A program made the position numbers and the translations under genes. Shown one piece after another: positions 27,126 to 36,467 of a stretch of 64,000 nucleotides of DNA. The stretch lies in contig CAWGJS010000001.1 of NCBI GenBank assembly GCA_963822955.1, positions 62,001 to 126,000 of the forward strand, written 5' to 3'. The DNA comes from JAJYUU01 sp963822955. Lineage in GTDB: Bacteria > Actinomycetota > Actinomycetes > Streptosporangiales > Streptosporangiaceae. Positions within the stretch are counted from its first letter, which is position 1, and each line of letters starts with the position of its first letter. Below the pieces are notes generated by a model. That model was not told the DNA's origin. It worked only from the letters and a program-made list of their open reading frames with translations, and searched no databases.

Positions 27126-27143
27126 CCACCGTCGGCGCAGTGC

Positions 27144-27455
27144 TCAACGACAGCCACCGCCCAACGTACCGGCCGCCGACATCGCCAAGACCCTCGCCAC
27201 CTCTGAACCCCGTGTGGCCTTCAGCCCGACGCCATCCAGCAGAACGTGCAGGCTGACCTGATCGGCCAAGGTGGTGACCGTCCGTCCGGCCCGTGCGGGG
27301 CCGAGCCAGACATGCTGGCCGCCGATCCACAGGTTGCCCGATGGCGGGACAACCCTGTCGGCCTCCACCGCCAGGCGCGAGGGCTCGGCCGGCAGTCTGT
27401 GCAAAGGTTTGTTGTACGACAGGCCTACCGCCGCAGCAGCGTCATAATCGACCAT
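27144..27455 (-). pseudogene. transposase C-terminal remnant (IS481-like)
   Basis: The frame contains VEADRVVPPSGNLWIGG, QHVWLGPARAGRTVT and SLHVLLDGVGLKA, typical of the C-terminal beta-barrel region of IS481/Mu-type integrase-core transposases in actinobacteria. The catalytic DDE core is absent. It sits between the truncated PPOX gene and a hydrolase, so it marks an old insertion scar. Family placement is by motif resemblance only. Confidence 0.55.
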
Positions 27456-27475
27456 CAGCACACCGGGAGGAATCT

Positions 27476-28564
27476 GTGGCGAACACTCTCCGCCAGCAGG
27501 CCCAGGACGAGTGGGTCGCGGCCGCGGCCCTGCACTGGGCACCCCGGTTTGTCGCTAACGGCACTGATTACGCGGACTTCCAGGCGACCATGAGCCGGAT
27601 ATGCCGGTGGGAGGACTGGTGCCGCGAGTGGGGCCGCACCGGACAGGCCTATGAGGACCTGGCTGGCAGGGCGGATGCAGCGGGACACCGCGTTACCGCC
27701 GGCGGGGCGTGGCGCCGGGCTGCCCTGTGCTGGCACTGGGGCAAATTCGTGTTCGTGGAACATCCGGCCGAGCAGCGCGCCGCGCACGAGCGCACGGTGT
27801 ATTGCTTCACCAGGGGTGCCGACACACTGTCACCGCCAGCCGAGCGCGTGACGATACCGTACCAGGGGACTGCACTGTCTGCGCTTCTGCGGAAGCCTGA
27901 CACCATCGCACCGCCGCCGATCGTGATCATGGCGCCGGGACTGGACTCGGTCAAGGAGGAGCTGCAGGCAACGGCCGAGTACCTGCTGCAGCGCGGGCTT
28001 GCTGTACTCGCGGTCGATGGGCCGGGCCAGGGCGAGGCCGAGTTCGAGCTGCCGATTCAGCCGGCTTACGAGCGCGTAACCAGTGCGGTGGTGGACTACC
28101 TAGAGAGGCGCGACGACATCGACCCCGGCCGAATCGGGATGTACGGGGTGAGCATGGGCGGGTATTACGCCGCGCGGTCTGCCGCGTATGAGGCCCGGCT
28201 GCGGGCCACCATCGCCCTGAGCGGGCCCTACCGCTTTGATTTGGAATGGGACACGCTACCGCCGCAGACGCGGGCCACCTTCGAGCGCCGGTCGGGTTCG
28301 GCGAGCCCGGAAGAAGCCCGGAAACGCGCGGCGGCGGTAACCCTGGAGGAAGCAGCGCCGCGCATCTCCAGCCCGCTGCTTGTGGTGCACGGCAGGCGCG
28401 ACCGGCTGGCCCCGCCGCACCACGCTGAACAGCTCGCCGCCAACGCCCCCGGTGCGCAGCTGGTGATGTATCCGGAAGGCAACCACGGGATCACTGATCA
28501 GCCGTTTGCATCCAGGTCGATGATGGCCGACTGGCTCGCGCACCACCTCGCCGCGAACGGCTGA
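27476..28564 (+). CDS. alpha/beta hydrolase (FrsA/dihydroxypseudooxynicotine hydrolase-like)
   Basis: GTG 27476 follows GGGAGG at a good distance and gives 362 residues; the open frame upstream is spurious. An N-terminal helical cap (DEWVAAAALHWAPRFVANGTDY, WREWGRTGQAYEDLA-like segment) precedes the hydrolase fold. The nucleophile elbow is YGVSMGG. HGRRDRLAPP supplies the acid region and EGNHGITDQP the catalytic histidine. It resembles C-C bond or ester hydrolases with an N-terminal lid. It is cargo of segment 1 and its substrate is unknown. Confidence 0.85.
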   Translation: MANTLRQQAQDEWVAAAALHWAPRFVANGTDYADFQATMSRICRWEDWCREWGRTGQAYEDLAGRADAAGHRVTAGGAWRRAALCWHWGKFVFVEHPAEQRAAHERTVYCFTRGADTLSPPAERVTIPYQGTALSALLRKPDTIAPPPIVIMAPGLDSVKEELQATAEYLLQRGLAVLAVDGPGQGEAEFELPIQPAYERVTSAVVDYLERRDDIDPGRIGMYGVSMGGYYAARSAAYEARLRATIALSGPYRFDLEWDTLPPQTRATFERRSGSASPEEARKRAAAVTLEEAAPRISSPLLVVHGRRDRLAPPHHAEQLAANAPGAQLVMYPEGNHGITDQPFASRSMMADWLAHHLAANG

Positions 28565-29020
28565 CCACCGCCCTTTCAGCCCAGCGAATGGCTAGCGTGG
28601 AGGTGCACCTTCATGCTCAGGCCACGCTGCGGCGCAGCTGAGTCGTGGGAGGGCTTGATGCTTGACCGCGCCAGCCCGCTCTGCCCGATCGCACTCGGTG
28701 CCCTCGGGATGCCTGGCGCTGCTGCGGCCCACGATGTGCCCGTCCTCGGCCCGGCAAGGCAGAACCTTCCCGGACTGCGTCGAGGAGGCGACGCCGGCGA
28801 CGAGCATCGCGCGGCCGCAGCTACTGTGTTTGCGCGTAGCCTGCGGTGACGCGCCCGGCCCGGCCGCTCCTGGCCGCGGCTCGCGCGGGCGCCAGGATCC
28901 GCGCAGCACCGGCTCGCAGCGCAACATCTCCCGGCGGAAGCTGCGGCCGTCGAGGATGGCCGCGACTGCCCGCAGCCCACAGGGCCGGAACCGGTCGGCC
29001 CCTCTCGTGGGGCACCTGCG
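28565..29020. other. no recognisable gene
   Basis: 456 bases between the hydrolase and the DHFR-like remnant. A minus-strand frame (28592-28980 region, with ILDGRSFRREMLRCEPVL) has some coding character but no family I recognise. It may be a decayed gene. Confidence 0.35.
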
Positions 29021-29649
29021 TCACGTGCTCGGGGTTGGCAAGTCCCTTGCGTACTGCGGGCGCTCGGCGGGCCGGTAGACCTGGAGCGTTATCCCCTTCG
29101 GGAAGCCTCGTGAGTCGATCAGGTCAAGCGCCATGTCCAGGCCGGCGTCGCGGAACAGCCGCGTGCCCTGGCCAACGACCACGGGGCAGACGAGCAGGTT
29201 GATCTCGTCGACAAGGTGGGTGTCGAAAAGCCACCGGGTCAAGGCGCCGCAGCCGTGCACCTGAAGCTCGCCTCCCGGCCGGGCCTTCAACTCGCCGATG
29301 GCCGCCGCGACGTCACGCGACAGGACGGTCGTGTTTGCCCACTTCGCTTCGGTGAGCGTGGTCGATGTCACGTACTTGGGTTTGGTGTTCAGGGCCACGC
29401 CGATGGGTTGGGTGCGCATCTCTTCGATTGCTCCCCAGGAGTCGGCGAAGACCTCGTAGGTAAGCCGGCCGAACAGGAACGCGTCGGCGCGCTGGTAGAG
29501 CCGTCGACGTACGTCATGGCCTCGTTGTCGAACAGCGGCCTGGCCCATCCACCGCGCTCGAATCCGCGCCTGCGGTCCACTTCATGCAGCCCGCCGTTTC
29601 CCTGCATCACGCCATCGGCGGACACCTGGATCGTGGTCGTCAGCTTCAT
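29021..29649 (-). pseudogene. dihydrofolate reductase-family (RibD C-terminal-like) gene, frameshifted
   Basis: The N-terminal part MKLTTTIQVSADGVMQGNGG...FDNEAMTYVDG is read from ATG 29649. The rest, RLYQRADAFLFGRLTYEVFADSWG ... LQVHGCGALTRWL ... LLVCPVVVGQGTRLF, is in another frame. The junction is near 29505. Joined, they give a normal DHFR-like/RibD-C reductase of about 205 residues, a family common as a stand-alone oxidoreductase in actinomycetes. One base is lost or gained: either a real pseudogene or a sequencing error. Confidence 0.75.
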
Positions 29650-30326
29650 GTCATCTCCCTGGATCCCGGGGCGCCCTCGTGGGCAGCCTCCCACCCCTGC
29701 TACGAACACCTCCGGGCCAATCCGACACAGCCTCCCGGACATTCTCACGAGGACTTCCTGGCACTCGGGTGCAAGCGATCCGACATCAAAGTGGTTCCGG
29801 GGCGACCGCGCTCCACTTGCGCGTGCCGGTGCGCACCGTGGTGGCAGTTGAGTGGAGAATCAAGGCGACGGCCGCGACGGCGATCATCATGCCAGTCACC
29901 CGTTGCCAGTTAGCCGCCAAGAACTGTCCCACAGCACAGGCAACTCAGATTGCACAGATCACCAGGAGCGTCGTCCGGTTATCCACGCTCCTTATCAGTC
30001 ACTCCGCCGCGTCCGCCTGATGGCACAGCCGGCCATACTCGACTGCATGGTGGCTGTCGGGATCCCCCTGGCGGAACCGCTCTGCACGGTGTGCGGTGAG
30101 GTCGCGGCGCGGGTCGTAGCGCCCGGCCAGCTTCCAGCACGCTGGCGGCGCTGGAGCCACGCGCAGCAGATCCGATCATCGGTTCTCGTTGCTGGCGTGT
30201 CGGGACAGGAACTGCACAGGCTGGCTAGGGAAGGTATGACGTTCCTTAGCAGTTGGACCGCTCGGGCACTCATTGCGGTGCGTCCGGTGTCGCAGGGTCG
30301 CCCTGTGGTTTCAGAAGGAGATGCTC
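29650..30326. other. gene-poor stretch before efflux gene
   Basis: Nothing firmly recognisable. A plus frame over 30049-30334 reads MVAVGIPLAEPLCTVCGEV and continues to near the efflux gene, but it lacks a known family or clear ribosome-binding site. Confidence 0.35.
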
Positions 30327-31877
30327 TTGACTGACGTTGCTACCGCCCCGGACGGCGACAGGATCACCAGCGACATCCTCAAGATCGCGGGGGTCGTCGT
30401 CCTCGGCGCCATCATGTCGATTCTCGATATCACGGTCGTCAACGTCGCCCTTCCAACCTTCCAGACCACGTTCGGGTCGGCCGGTCACCCGCTTGCCTAC
30501 TCCACGGTGGCGTGGACGGTCACCGGCTACACGCTCGCGCTGGCCACCGTCATCCCGGTCACGGGCTGGGCCGCCGACCGATTTGGCACCAAGCGCCTGT
30601 ACATGGCGGCGGTCGCCCTGTTCACCGCTGGCTCCGCGCTGTGCTCCTTGGCCTCCAGCATCAACATGCTGATCGGCTTCCGGGTGCTGCAGGGCCTCGG
30701 CGGCGGAATGCTGATGCCCCTCGGCATGATGATCATGACCAGGGCGGCCGGACCGAAGCGGATGGGCCGGCTCATGGCAATCCTTGGCGTGCCCATGTTG
30801 CTCGGACCGATCGGCGGCCCGATCCTCGGCGGCTGGCTGATCGACGCTGCCAGCTGGCACTGGATCTTCCTCATCAACGTCCCGATCGGCGTGATCGCCT
30901 TTGTCTACGCGCTCGTGGCATTGCCGAAGGACTCCCCGCGGCCGTCGGAGTCCTTCGACTTCTTCGGCGTGCTCATGATGTCCCCAGGCCTGGCCCTGTT
31001 CCTTTACGGCATCTCCACGATCCCCGCGGAGGGCAAGGTCGGTACGCCCAAGGTGCTCATCCCCGCGCTGATCGGCCTGGCACTGGTCGTCACGTTCGTC
31101 CTGTACTCCTTCAAACCCAAGCATCCGCTGCTGGACCTGCGACTGTTCCGCAACCGCAACCTCGCGATCAGCCTTCTCACGATGTTCCTGTTCGCGGTGG
31201 CATTCTTCGGTGGTCTGCTGCTAGTACCCACCTACTTCCAGCAGATCCGCGGCGAGTCTGTGCTCAGGGCGGGCCTGCTGGTAGCGCCGCAGGGGATCGG
31301 CGCAATGCTGACCATGCCGATCGCCGGTACCCTGTCCGACAAGTTTCCGGTCGGCCGGATCGTGCCTTTCGGCCTCGTGTTCATCGCGGCCGGCATGGGC
31401 GGCCTGACGCAGATCACCTCCACCACGTCCTACCCCTTGCTGCTCGGACTCCTGTTCATCATGGGCCTGGGCATGGGCGGCACGATGATGCCGATTATGA
31501 CCTCCGCACTCAAGACGTTGCGCCCGGCCGAGGTGGCCCGCGGTTCCACGCTGCTCAACATCACCCAGCAGATCGCCAGCTCGGTCGGCGTTGCGGTGAT
31601 GTCGGTGATCCTCACCAACGGCTTGAAAGACGCCGAGCTCGCCTACCCGGCGATCGCGGCCCGGCACAACCCGCAGATCGCCGCGCAGATCGGCGGTAAG
31701 GCCGGCATCAACGAGGGCCTATCCCAGGCCGCGAACGCGTTCGCCCACACGTACTGGGTAGCCTTCGCGCTCGTCGGGGTAACCGTCGCCGCGGCCCTGT
31801 TCCTCCCCCGCAAGCACGAGAAATCACATCTGCTCGATGACGAGGAATCCGAGGCCGCCCCGGTTATCGTGCACTAG
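30327..31877 (+). CDS. MFS transporter, DHA2 (EmrB/QacA) family
   Basis: A 516-residue drug:proton antiporter of the 14-helix DHA2 family. Motif A-like segment WAADRFGTKRLYM, motif C-like GPIGGPILGGWLID and helix pairs throughout are visible. It begins LTDVATAPDGD from a TTG at 30327, six bases after AAGGAG; ATG 30321 is in frame but touches the ribosome-binding site. It exports toxic compounds or metabolites across the cytoplasmic membrane. No TetR or MarR partner is adjacent. It is the last intact gene of segment 1 before attachment-like site 1. Confidence 0.9.
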   Translation: MTDVATAPDGDRITSDILKIAGVVVLGAIMSILDITVVNVALPTFQTTFGSAGHPLAYSTVAWTVTGYTLALATVIPVTGWAADRFGTKRLYMAAVALFTAGSALCSLASSINMLIGFRVLQGLGGGMLMPLGMMIMTRAAGPKRMGRLMAILGVPMLLGPIGGPILGGWLIDAASWHWIFLINVPIGVIAFVYALVALPKDSPRPSESFDFFGVLMMSPGLALFLYGISTIPAEGKVGTPKVLIPALIGLALVVTFVLYSFKPKHPLLDLRLFRNRNLAISLLTMFLFAVAFFGGLLLVPTYFQQIRGESVLRAGLLVAPQGIGAMLTMPIAGTLSDKFPVGRIVPFGLVFIAAGMGGLTQITSTTSYPLLLGLLFIMGLGMGGTMMPIMTSALKTLRPAEVARGSTLLNITQQIASSVGVAVMSVILTNGLKDAELAYPAIAARHNPQIAAQIGGKAGINEGLSQAANAFAHTYWVAFALVGVTVAAALFLPRKHEKSHLLDDEESEAAPVIVH

Positions 31878-32165
31878 AAGCATCCCCGGTCCAGCCCGCG
31901 CAGCGTGCATCGCCGCGCTGGTCCAGCCGATGTGGTCACATCGACCGCACCTACAACGTCGTCCGCCTCCCGCAGAAGCACCGAGAGCCGGCGAGGGCCC
32001 GGCGGGGTACCGTGCGCCTAGTAGCCCGAAGCGAATAGGCCTTGGCTCGCCGCGAACCTCGCCGAGTGCTCGATCTTGGTCGAGCACTCGGCAAACCGCT
32101 AGTTACCGACACCTAGAGACGCGTTGCCGCCGTTCGAACTGGCGTTCAGCGTCGACACGCAGCGC

Positions 32166-32486
32166 TAATTTCGCCGAATTTCGGGGAATCTGCGGAGCCA
32201 ACGGCGGCAGACGGCAAACCGCGTTGAGCGGCGGCCAGCCGCATTCGAGCTGCTCAGAGGCTTGCCGAGCCACAGTCGGAGCCCCCTGGCGACGGCCAAA
32301 TCGTGACTGGGGGTCAAGGGGTCGCGGGTTCGAATCCCGCCGTCCAGACGCAGGTCAGAAGGCTGATTCGAAATCCTGATCGGTCTTCTGGGCGCTATTT
32401 GGGGACCAAGATCGCAGATACTTCTCAGCAAGCGCCTCTTGACGGCCGGTCACGTGCGGCAGGGCCGATGCGCATCCCGACCGCGG
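32166..32486 (+). repeat. attachment-like site 1 (GGGGAGCCAA-type left arm, GGGGACCA-type right arm)
   Basis: The tRNA-Pro 3' copy at 32304-32348 starts TGACTGGGGGTCAAGG and ends CGTCCAGA instead of CGTCCCGA. The left arm (32166-32303) has TTTCGGGGAATC, GCGGAGCCAACGGCGGCAGA and CTGGCGACGG, as in sites 4 and 7. The right arm (32349-32486) has GCAGGTCAGAAGGCTGATTC, GGGGACCAAGATCGC and CTTGACGGCCGGTCACG at 32438-32454, as in sites 0, 2, 5 and 6. The 5' half of the tRNA is absent. Confidence 0.8.
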
Positions 32487-32678
32487 ATCGGATATCACTA
32501 TCGGTGGCGGCCACGACTTCGGCCACACGGCGCCGCCCACGACATTTCCCACAGGAGCAGCGGGCGCGCGCGTCCACCCCAGTCATGCTGGATGGCGGCA
32601 GCACTAACGCCCAGCGTGCAGGCGCGTCGGCGGGCGGCGTCGGGCTGTTCTCGCAACCGGCCCGCAGATCAGGCCTGG

Positions 32679-33116
32679 TCAGCCAGATCTCCGCGAGTAC
32701 GCTGCCAGGGCTCGCAGCAGCGCCATCATCGCGTCCATAAGCGGCTCGAACAGCTCGATCTCGCGCGGGCTTAGGCTCGCTTCGTCTCCGGCAGGGCCAG
32801 GCATAGATCCAGGCGGTGCGCAATCGAGCGTGTGCTCCCGAAGACCCAGCACGTCCGAGATCGGGGCGCGCCCGCGCGCGGCCGCAACGAAGGCGGCCCG
32901 GAACGATTCGCCGATGGTGAGTGCATCGGCGAGAAGGTTGGCAGTGTCTTTGCGGGCGGTACGGCTGATGCCACGTTCAAGATCACTAATGGACCTCGGG
33001 CTCAGGCCTGCCTTCTGGGCCAGCTCCTCCTGAGTCATGCGTGCTTCGGCCCTCAGCTGTCGGAGCAGCCAACCGAAACTGACTGCCGACGGTCCAATCG
33101 GAGACTGCCCTACCAT
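32679..33116 (-). CDS. XRE-family helix-turn-helix protein
   Basis: A 145-residue protein. The helix-turn-helix covers LLRQLRAEARMTQEELAQKAGLSPRSISDLERGISRTARKDTANLLADAL (about residues 16-66) and is followed by FRAAFVAAARGRAP. That N-terminus is the same as in large XRE-STAND ATPase regulators, but here only about 70 residues follow, with an acidic helix EIELFEPLMDAMMALLRALA. It may be a short stand-alone regulator or a truncated relic. A close paralogue is at 40238-41095 in segment 3. Confidence 0.75.
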   Translation of the reverse strand: MVGQSPIGPSAVSFGWLLRQLRAEARMTQEELAQKAGLSPRSISDLERGISRTARKDTANLLADALTIGESFRAAFVAAARGRAPISDVLGLREHTLDCAPPGSMPGPAGDEASLSPREIELFEPLMDAMMALLRALAAYSRRSG

Positions 33117-33491
33117 GATGGCCTCCCGTTAATTGGCCGCGAGAGTGAGAAAGGACGTGGCCGCTGGTGGGGCACGTCCTGGGACCTGCTGGCAAGAGCG
33201 ACGTCGTCGACGCTGACGGGCTCGTCGTTGTGCTCCAAGTACCAGGTATTCACCTGGCAAAACGTCAGCAGTTCGGGAAAGTTCAGATCCGGGAATGCGA
33301 GCCCGGATCATGGCGCCGGCCATGAGGGACGGTGAGCCGCGAACGGCACACTCGCGAGGCCTCTTTGGCCGACCTATGTCCTACGTCAGCCGATTGCTGT
33401 GGGCGATTCCGTGGGCAAAGCCGCGTGGCCTATAGCCTGGCGGTTCGCAATAGTTGCGGCATCATGCCTTGCCAGATCGGAGTTGGTGTCG
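33117..33491. other. intergenic, possible decayed coding fragment
   Basis: Upstream of the XRE gene, a minus-strand frame reads FPELLTFCQVNTWYLEHNDE and continues VSVDDVALASRS (about 33130-33290). It looks protein-like but has no start and no family I recognise, so it is possibly a gene relic. Confidence 0.3.
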
Positions 33492-35288
33492 GTGCCACGC
33501 TTTCATCTCAGTCTGAAACTTCTGGTCGGCATCGGCGCGATGTTGATGCCTCTGATCTGGCTGCCGACAACCAGTGCCGCAGGCGAGGCAGCAGACCCGA
33601 CGTACATTCAGGTCCAGCCCGCGGTGAACGGCGTGAGCCCAGCTACGGACGTCGGCCTCGTCTCGGTAACGATCGCAGCGCCTTCTCCGCTGACGAGCCT
33701 GGATGTTGACATCTACAGCCCGGACGGCACCAAGCAGCTTGACCTGACGCTCAGCGAGTTCGTCCAGCCAGCCAACGACGGCAACGGCCAGTTCGGCACC
33801 TGGACGCTGGCAACGCCGATCACCACCAGCCAGCTTAGCCTCGGCGGCTATTCGGTCTACATGTTCGCGACCGATCAGGGCGGCGACCAGGTCAACATGT
33901 ACTACGTCGGCATGCTGGCATTCTTCAACGTTGTCCAGTACCCCGTTTTCACCGCCAGCAGCACGACCTTCAACTACGCCAACCAGGACGTCACTCTCTC
34001 TGGCACAGCCATGCTGCTGGCCCCGGACGGCTCGACGACGCCGTTTGCCGGCAAGACCCTTGCGCTCGACGATCCTGCCCCGACCGCCGCCACCGTCGTG
34101 ACCGGCGCCGATGGCTCATTCAGCGTGACCTTCCAGGTGACCCAGTCCGGGCTGTACTCCCTGCAGTACGCCGGCGATGCAACCACCGAAGCCAATTCCA
34201 CTAGCCTGGTGCAGCTGACGTTTGACACATTCCCGGTGCACATTACAGCCACGCTGACGGCCGCGAATGTCAACGCTGGAGCGTCGGACAGCATCACCGG
34301 CACAGTCACCTACACCCAGGCCGGCGCCTCCATGCCGCTGCCGGACAACACAATCTCAATATATCCCGGCGCCGTCGCGCAGGGGGAAGAGCCGACGGCC
34401 ACGGCGGTAACCGACGCCAACGGGAACTTCAGCATGGCCGTGCCGACTATGTACAGCACCGACTGGACAGTGTGGACCACTGGCACGCTGTACTTCCCCC
34501 AGACCTACACAACCGCGCGTATGACCGTGGCAGCCGCGAACGCGATCACCGGCTTTGCAGCGAAGATGAATAGCTTCGCCGTCGTGACCTACGCGGGCTG
34601 CATTACTGGAGGGCGCGGGAAGGTCAAGCTTGAATACTCGACCAAGCCGACCGGTCCCTGGCTGCCGCTTAGCAGTACCGCGGCGAGTACGCGCATCTCA
34701 TGCCAGCAAGGCAAGAGATTCTCCGGGCAAGCTAGCGCCAAGCTGACCGGGGCCTACTATCGAGCCGAGTACGTGGCGACGCCGACCTGGCAGGGCGCGG
34801 TCAGCAGGTCAGTCTTCCTGCACAAGTATCCGACCAAGATCTCCTCGTTCAGGATCTCGCCGCGCAGCGTCGCTCGCAACGGCACGATCACGGTCTCGGG
34901 GCGGCTCTGGGAGCTGACCGAGTCGGGCAAGTGGAAGCCATACGCGCACCGCTCGGTCATCGTGGTCTTCCGCTACCAGGGAACCTGGTACCGGTACCGG
35001 CACGCCCCTACGACCAATTCAGCGGGCCGCTTCACGGGAACCTTCAAGGTGTACGCAAGCTCACCGTTCTTCGCTCAGTACAACGGAGACTCCACGCATT
35101 TCGCGTGCGCGACGAATCGCCTGCGGGTGACCGCAGCGAAGGCCGCGCTGACTGTCGACGTACTAGACCTACAGCAGGTAAGGGACCGGTCCAGTCGCCA
35201 ACTGCGAAGTCGGCGACAAAGCGCCCTTACCTCGCCGACGGCCGGACGACGTCAGCGAGAGAACTTGCAGCCAAACCGGTTGTCCTGA
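33492..35288 (+). CDS. secreted Ig-like/beta-sandwich repeat protein
   Basis: About 598 residues from GTG 33492 (GGAG lies 9 nt upstream; GTG 33486 is an alternative). The signal peptide is RFHLSLKLLVGIGAMLMPL followed by cleavage near TTSAAGEA. The mature region contains several beta-sandwich domains with VTLSGTAMLLAPDGS, TVVTGADGSFSVTF, LYSLQYAGDATT, SITGTVTYTQ and ITVSGRLWELTESGKW. These are typical of Ig-like/invasin-type repeats that carry extracellular or cell-surface functions. The last 30 residues are Arg/Gln-rich and do not look like a folded domain, so the 3' end may be frayed. It is the main cargo of segment 2. Confidence 0.75.
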   Translation: MPRFHLSLKLLVGIGAMLMPLIWLPTTSAAGEAADPTYIQVQPAVNGVSPATDVGLVSVTIAAPSPLTSLDVDIYSPDGTKQLDLTLSEFVQPANDGNGQFGTWTLATPITTSQLSLGGYSVYMFATDQGGDQVNMYYVGMLAFFNVVQYPVFTASSTTFNYANQDVTLSGTAMLLAPDGSTTPFAGKTLALDDPAPTAATVVTGADGSFSVTFQVTQSGLYSLQYAGDATTEANSTSLVQLTFDTFPVHITATLTAANVNAGASDSITGTVTYTQAGASMPLPDNTISIYPGAVAQGEEPTATAVTDANGNFSMAVPTMYSTDWTVWTTGTLYFPQTYTTARMTVAAANAITGFAAKMNSFAVVTYAGCITGGRGKVKLEYSTKPTGPWLPLSSTAASTRISCQQGKRFSGQASAKLTGAYYRAEYVATPTWQGAVSRSVFLHKYPTKISSFRISPRSVARNGTITVSGRLWELTESGKWKPYAHRSVIVVFRYQGTWYRYRHAPTTNSAGRFTGTFKVYASSPFFAQYNGDSTHFACATNRLRVTAAKAALTVDVLDLQQVRDRSSRQLRSRRQSALTSPTAGRRQRENLQPNRLS

Positions 35289-35410
35289 TTGCTCCGCGCG
35301 ACCGTGCCGAGAAGTAGTTTGGCCTGCCGGCATCGCCGCGATCTAACACACTTTTGCCCGCAAGTGGTACGCCCCTCTGCCATCCCGGTCGGACGCGCGA
35401 CATCTGAAAT

Positions 35411-35674
35411 TCTGGGGACCAGCTGGGGACCACACGCTCTGCGCGCCAGCGCACGACGGCAGCGTTCCCGCGCGTCCTGCACGGTGCATGACGTGCGTGA
35501 CGTGCAGGAACGCTTAACTCACTGTGCTGGGGGTCAAGGGGTCGCGGGTTCAAATCCCGCCGTCCAGACGCAGGTCAGAAGGCTGATTCGAAATCCAGAA
35601 CGGTCTCCTGGCGTCCTTTTGGGGACCAAGATCGCGGATCCTTCTTCTCTGGCGCTTCTTGACCGCCGGTCAAG
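35411..35674 (+). repeat. attachment-like site 2 (GGGGACCA type both arms)
   Basis: The tRNA-Pro 3' copy is at 35527-35568. The left arm (35411-35526) has two boxes GGGGACCAGC and GGGGACCACACG near 35414-35430, then GCGTCCTGCACGGTGCATGA, shared with sites 3, 5 and 6. The right arm has GCAGGTCAGAAGGCTGATTC, GGGGACCAAGATCGCGG and palindrome CTTGACCGCCGGTCAAG (35658-35674). GGGGGTCACAG follows and resembles the tRNA T-arm region. Confidence 0.8.
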
Positions 35675-36152
35675 GGGGTCACAGATCCTCGGCATGTCCC
35701 CGGCGACGGCGAGCCTTTGGAGGCGCGAGTGAGCCCGGGCCTTAGCGACCAGCACCCGGGCCTGACCCCGTACATCGGTACCAGCCACAAAGTCCGCTAC
35801 CAGGCGACCTACGCTGCACATAGCGTCCTCTTCTCTCACGTTGGTAATCCCGAGGGCAACGTCTTGACCGGAGACTCCAGCACAAAGACGTCGCCCCATC
35901 GCTGGATAACACCCTCAGGCGATGGTGCGACACTCACCGTGCCTGCTGGCGCCGGTGCGGGCCAGCAACGTAGTCCGCAGGAACGCGCAGCGAGCTCTAA
36001 CACCCCAGCCGCACCGACTTCTCTGAACGATGGCCCGCTGCCAGCGGCGGAGAGAGTGAGGACAGGGCGCCGAGGGGACGAAGCAAGCGCCCTCACGTGC
36101 CGCCGCGAGCACGTCTAACCCAGATTGCCAACGAGGGCTCTGAGTTGGGCGG
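35675..36152. other. no recognisable gene
   Basis: A plus frame at 35717-36118 (133 residues) has no family signature or clear ribosome-binding site. Nothing else is supported. Confidence 0.35.
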
Positions 36153-36402
36153 AAGGATGACCCTTATAGCCGTGGCTACGTTATCCATGGGTCGATTACG
36201 TTCTTCTTCTATATCATTCCAAACGTGTACGGATACTTCACAGGCAAGGCGGCGTTCACGACGCTGTTCGCTACCGTGGAGAAATTAGAAGGGCGAAGGC
36301 AAGCGGCCAATCGTTACGATGATCACCATTGCGGGTCTGGCCGTGCTGATGTTCCACCTCGCCCTCTATCCGTGGCCGTCGCTGGCGCTTACGCAGGGCT
36401 GA
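36153..36402 (+). pseudogene. membrane-protein remnant, frameshifted
   Basis: One frame reads GYVIHGSITFFFYIIPNVY then GYFTGKAAFTTLFATVEKLE. After a frameshift near 36290 the next frame reads KRPIVTMITIAGLAVLMFHL then ALYPWPSLALTQG and stops at 36402. The hydrophobic pattern in two abutting frames shows a broken polytopic membrane protein, but its family is not recognised. Confidence 0.5.
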
Positions 36403-36467
36403 GCGGTTACATCGTGACTTGTTCTACTGGGCAGCTGTCCGATGCCAGGGATTGCGGCGGGCTTTGA

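Noticed and set aside
30270..31124. Minus-strand frame of 284 residues opposite the DHA2 transporter
   Set aside because: Rich in Asp, His, Arg and Gln with no fold motifs; a shadow of a transmembrane gene.
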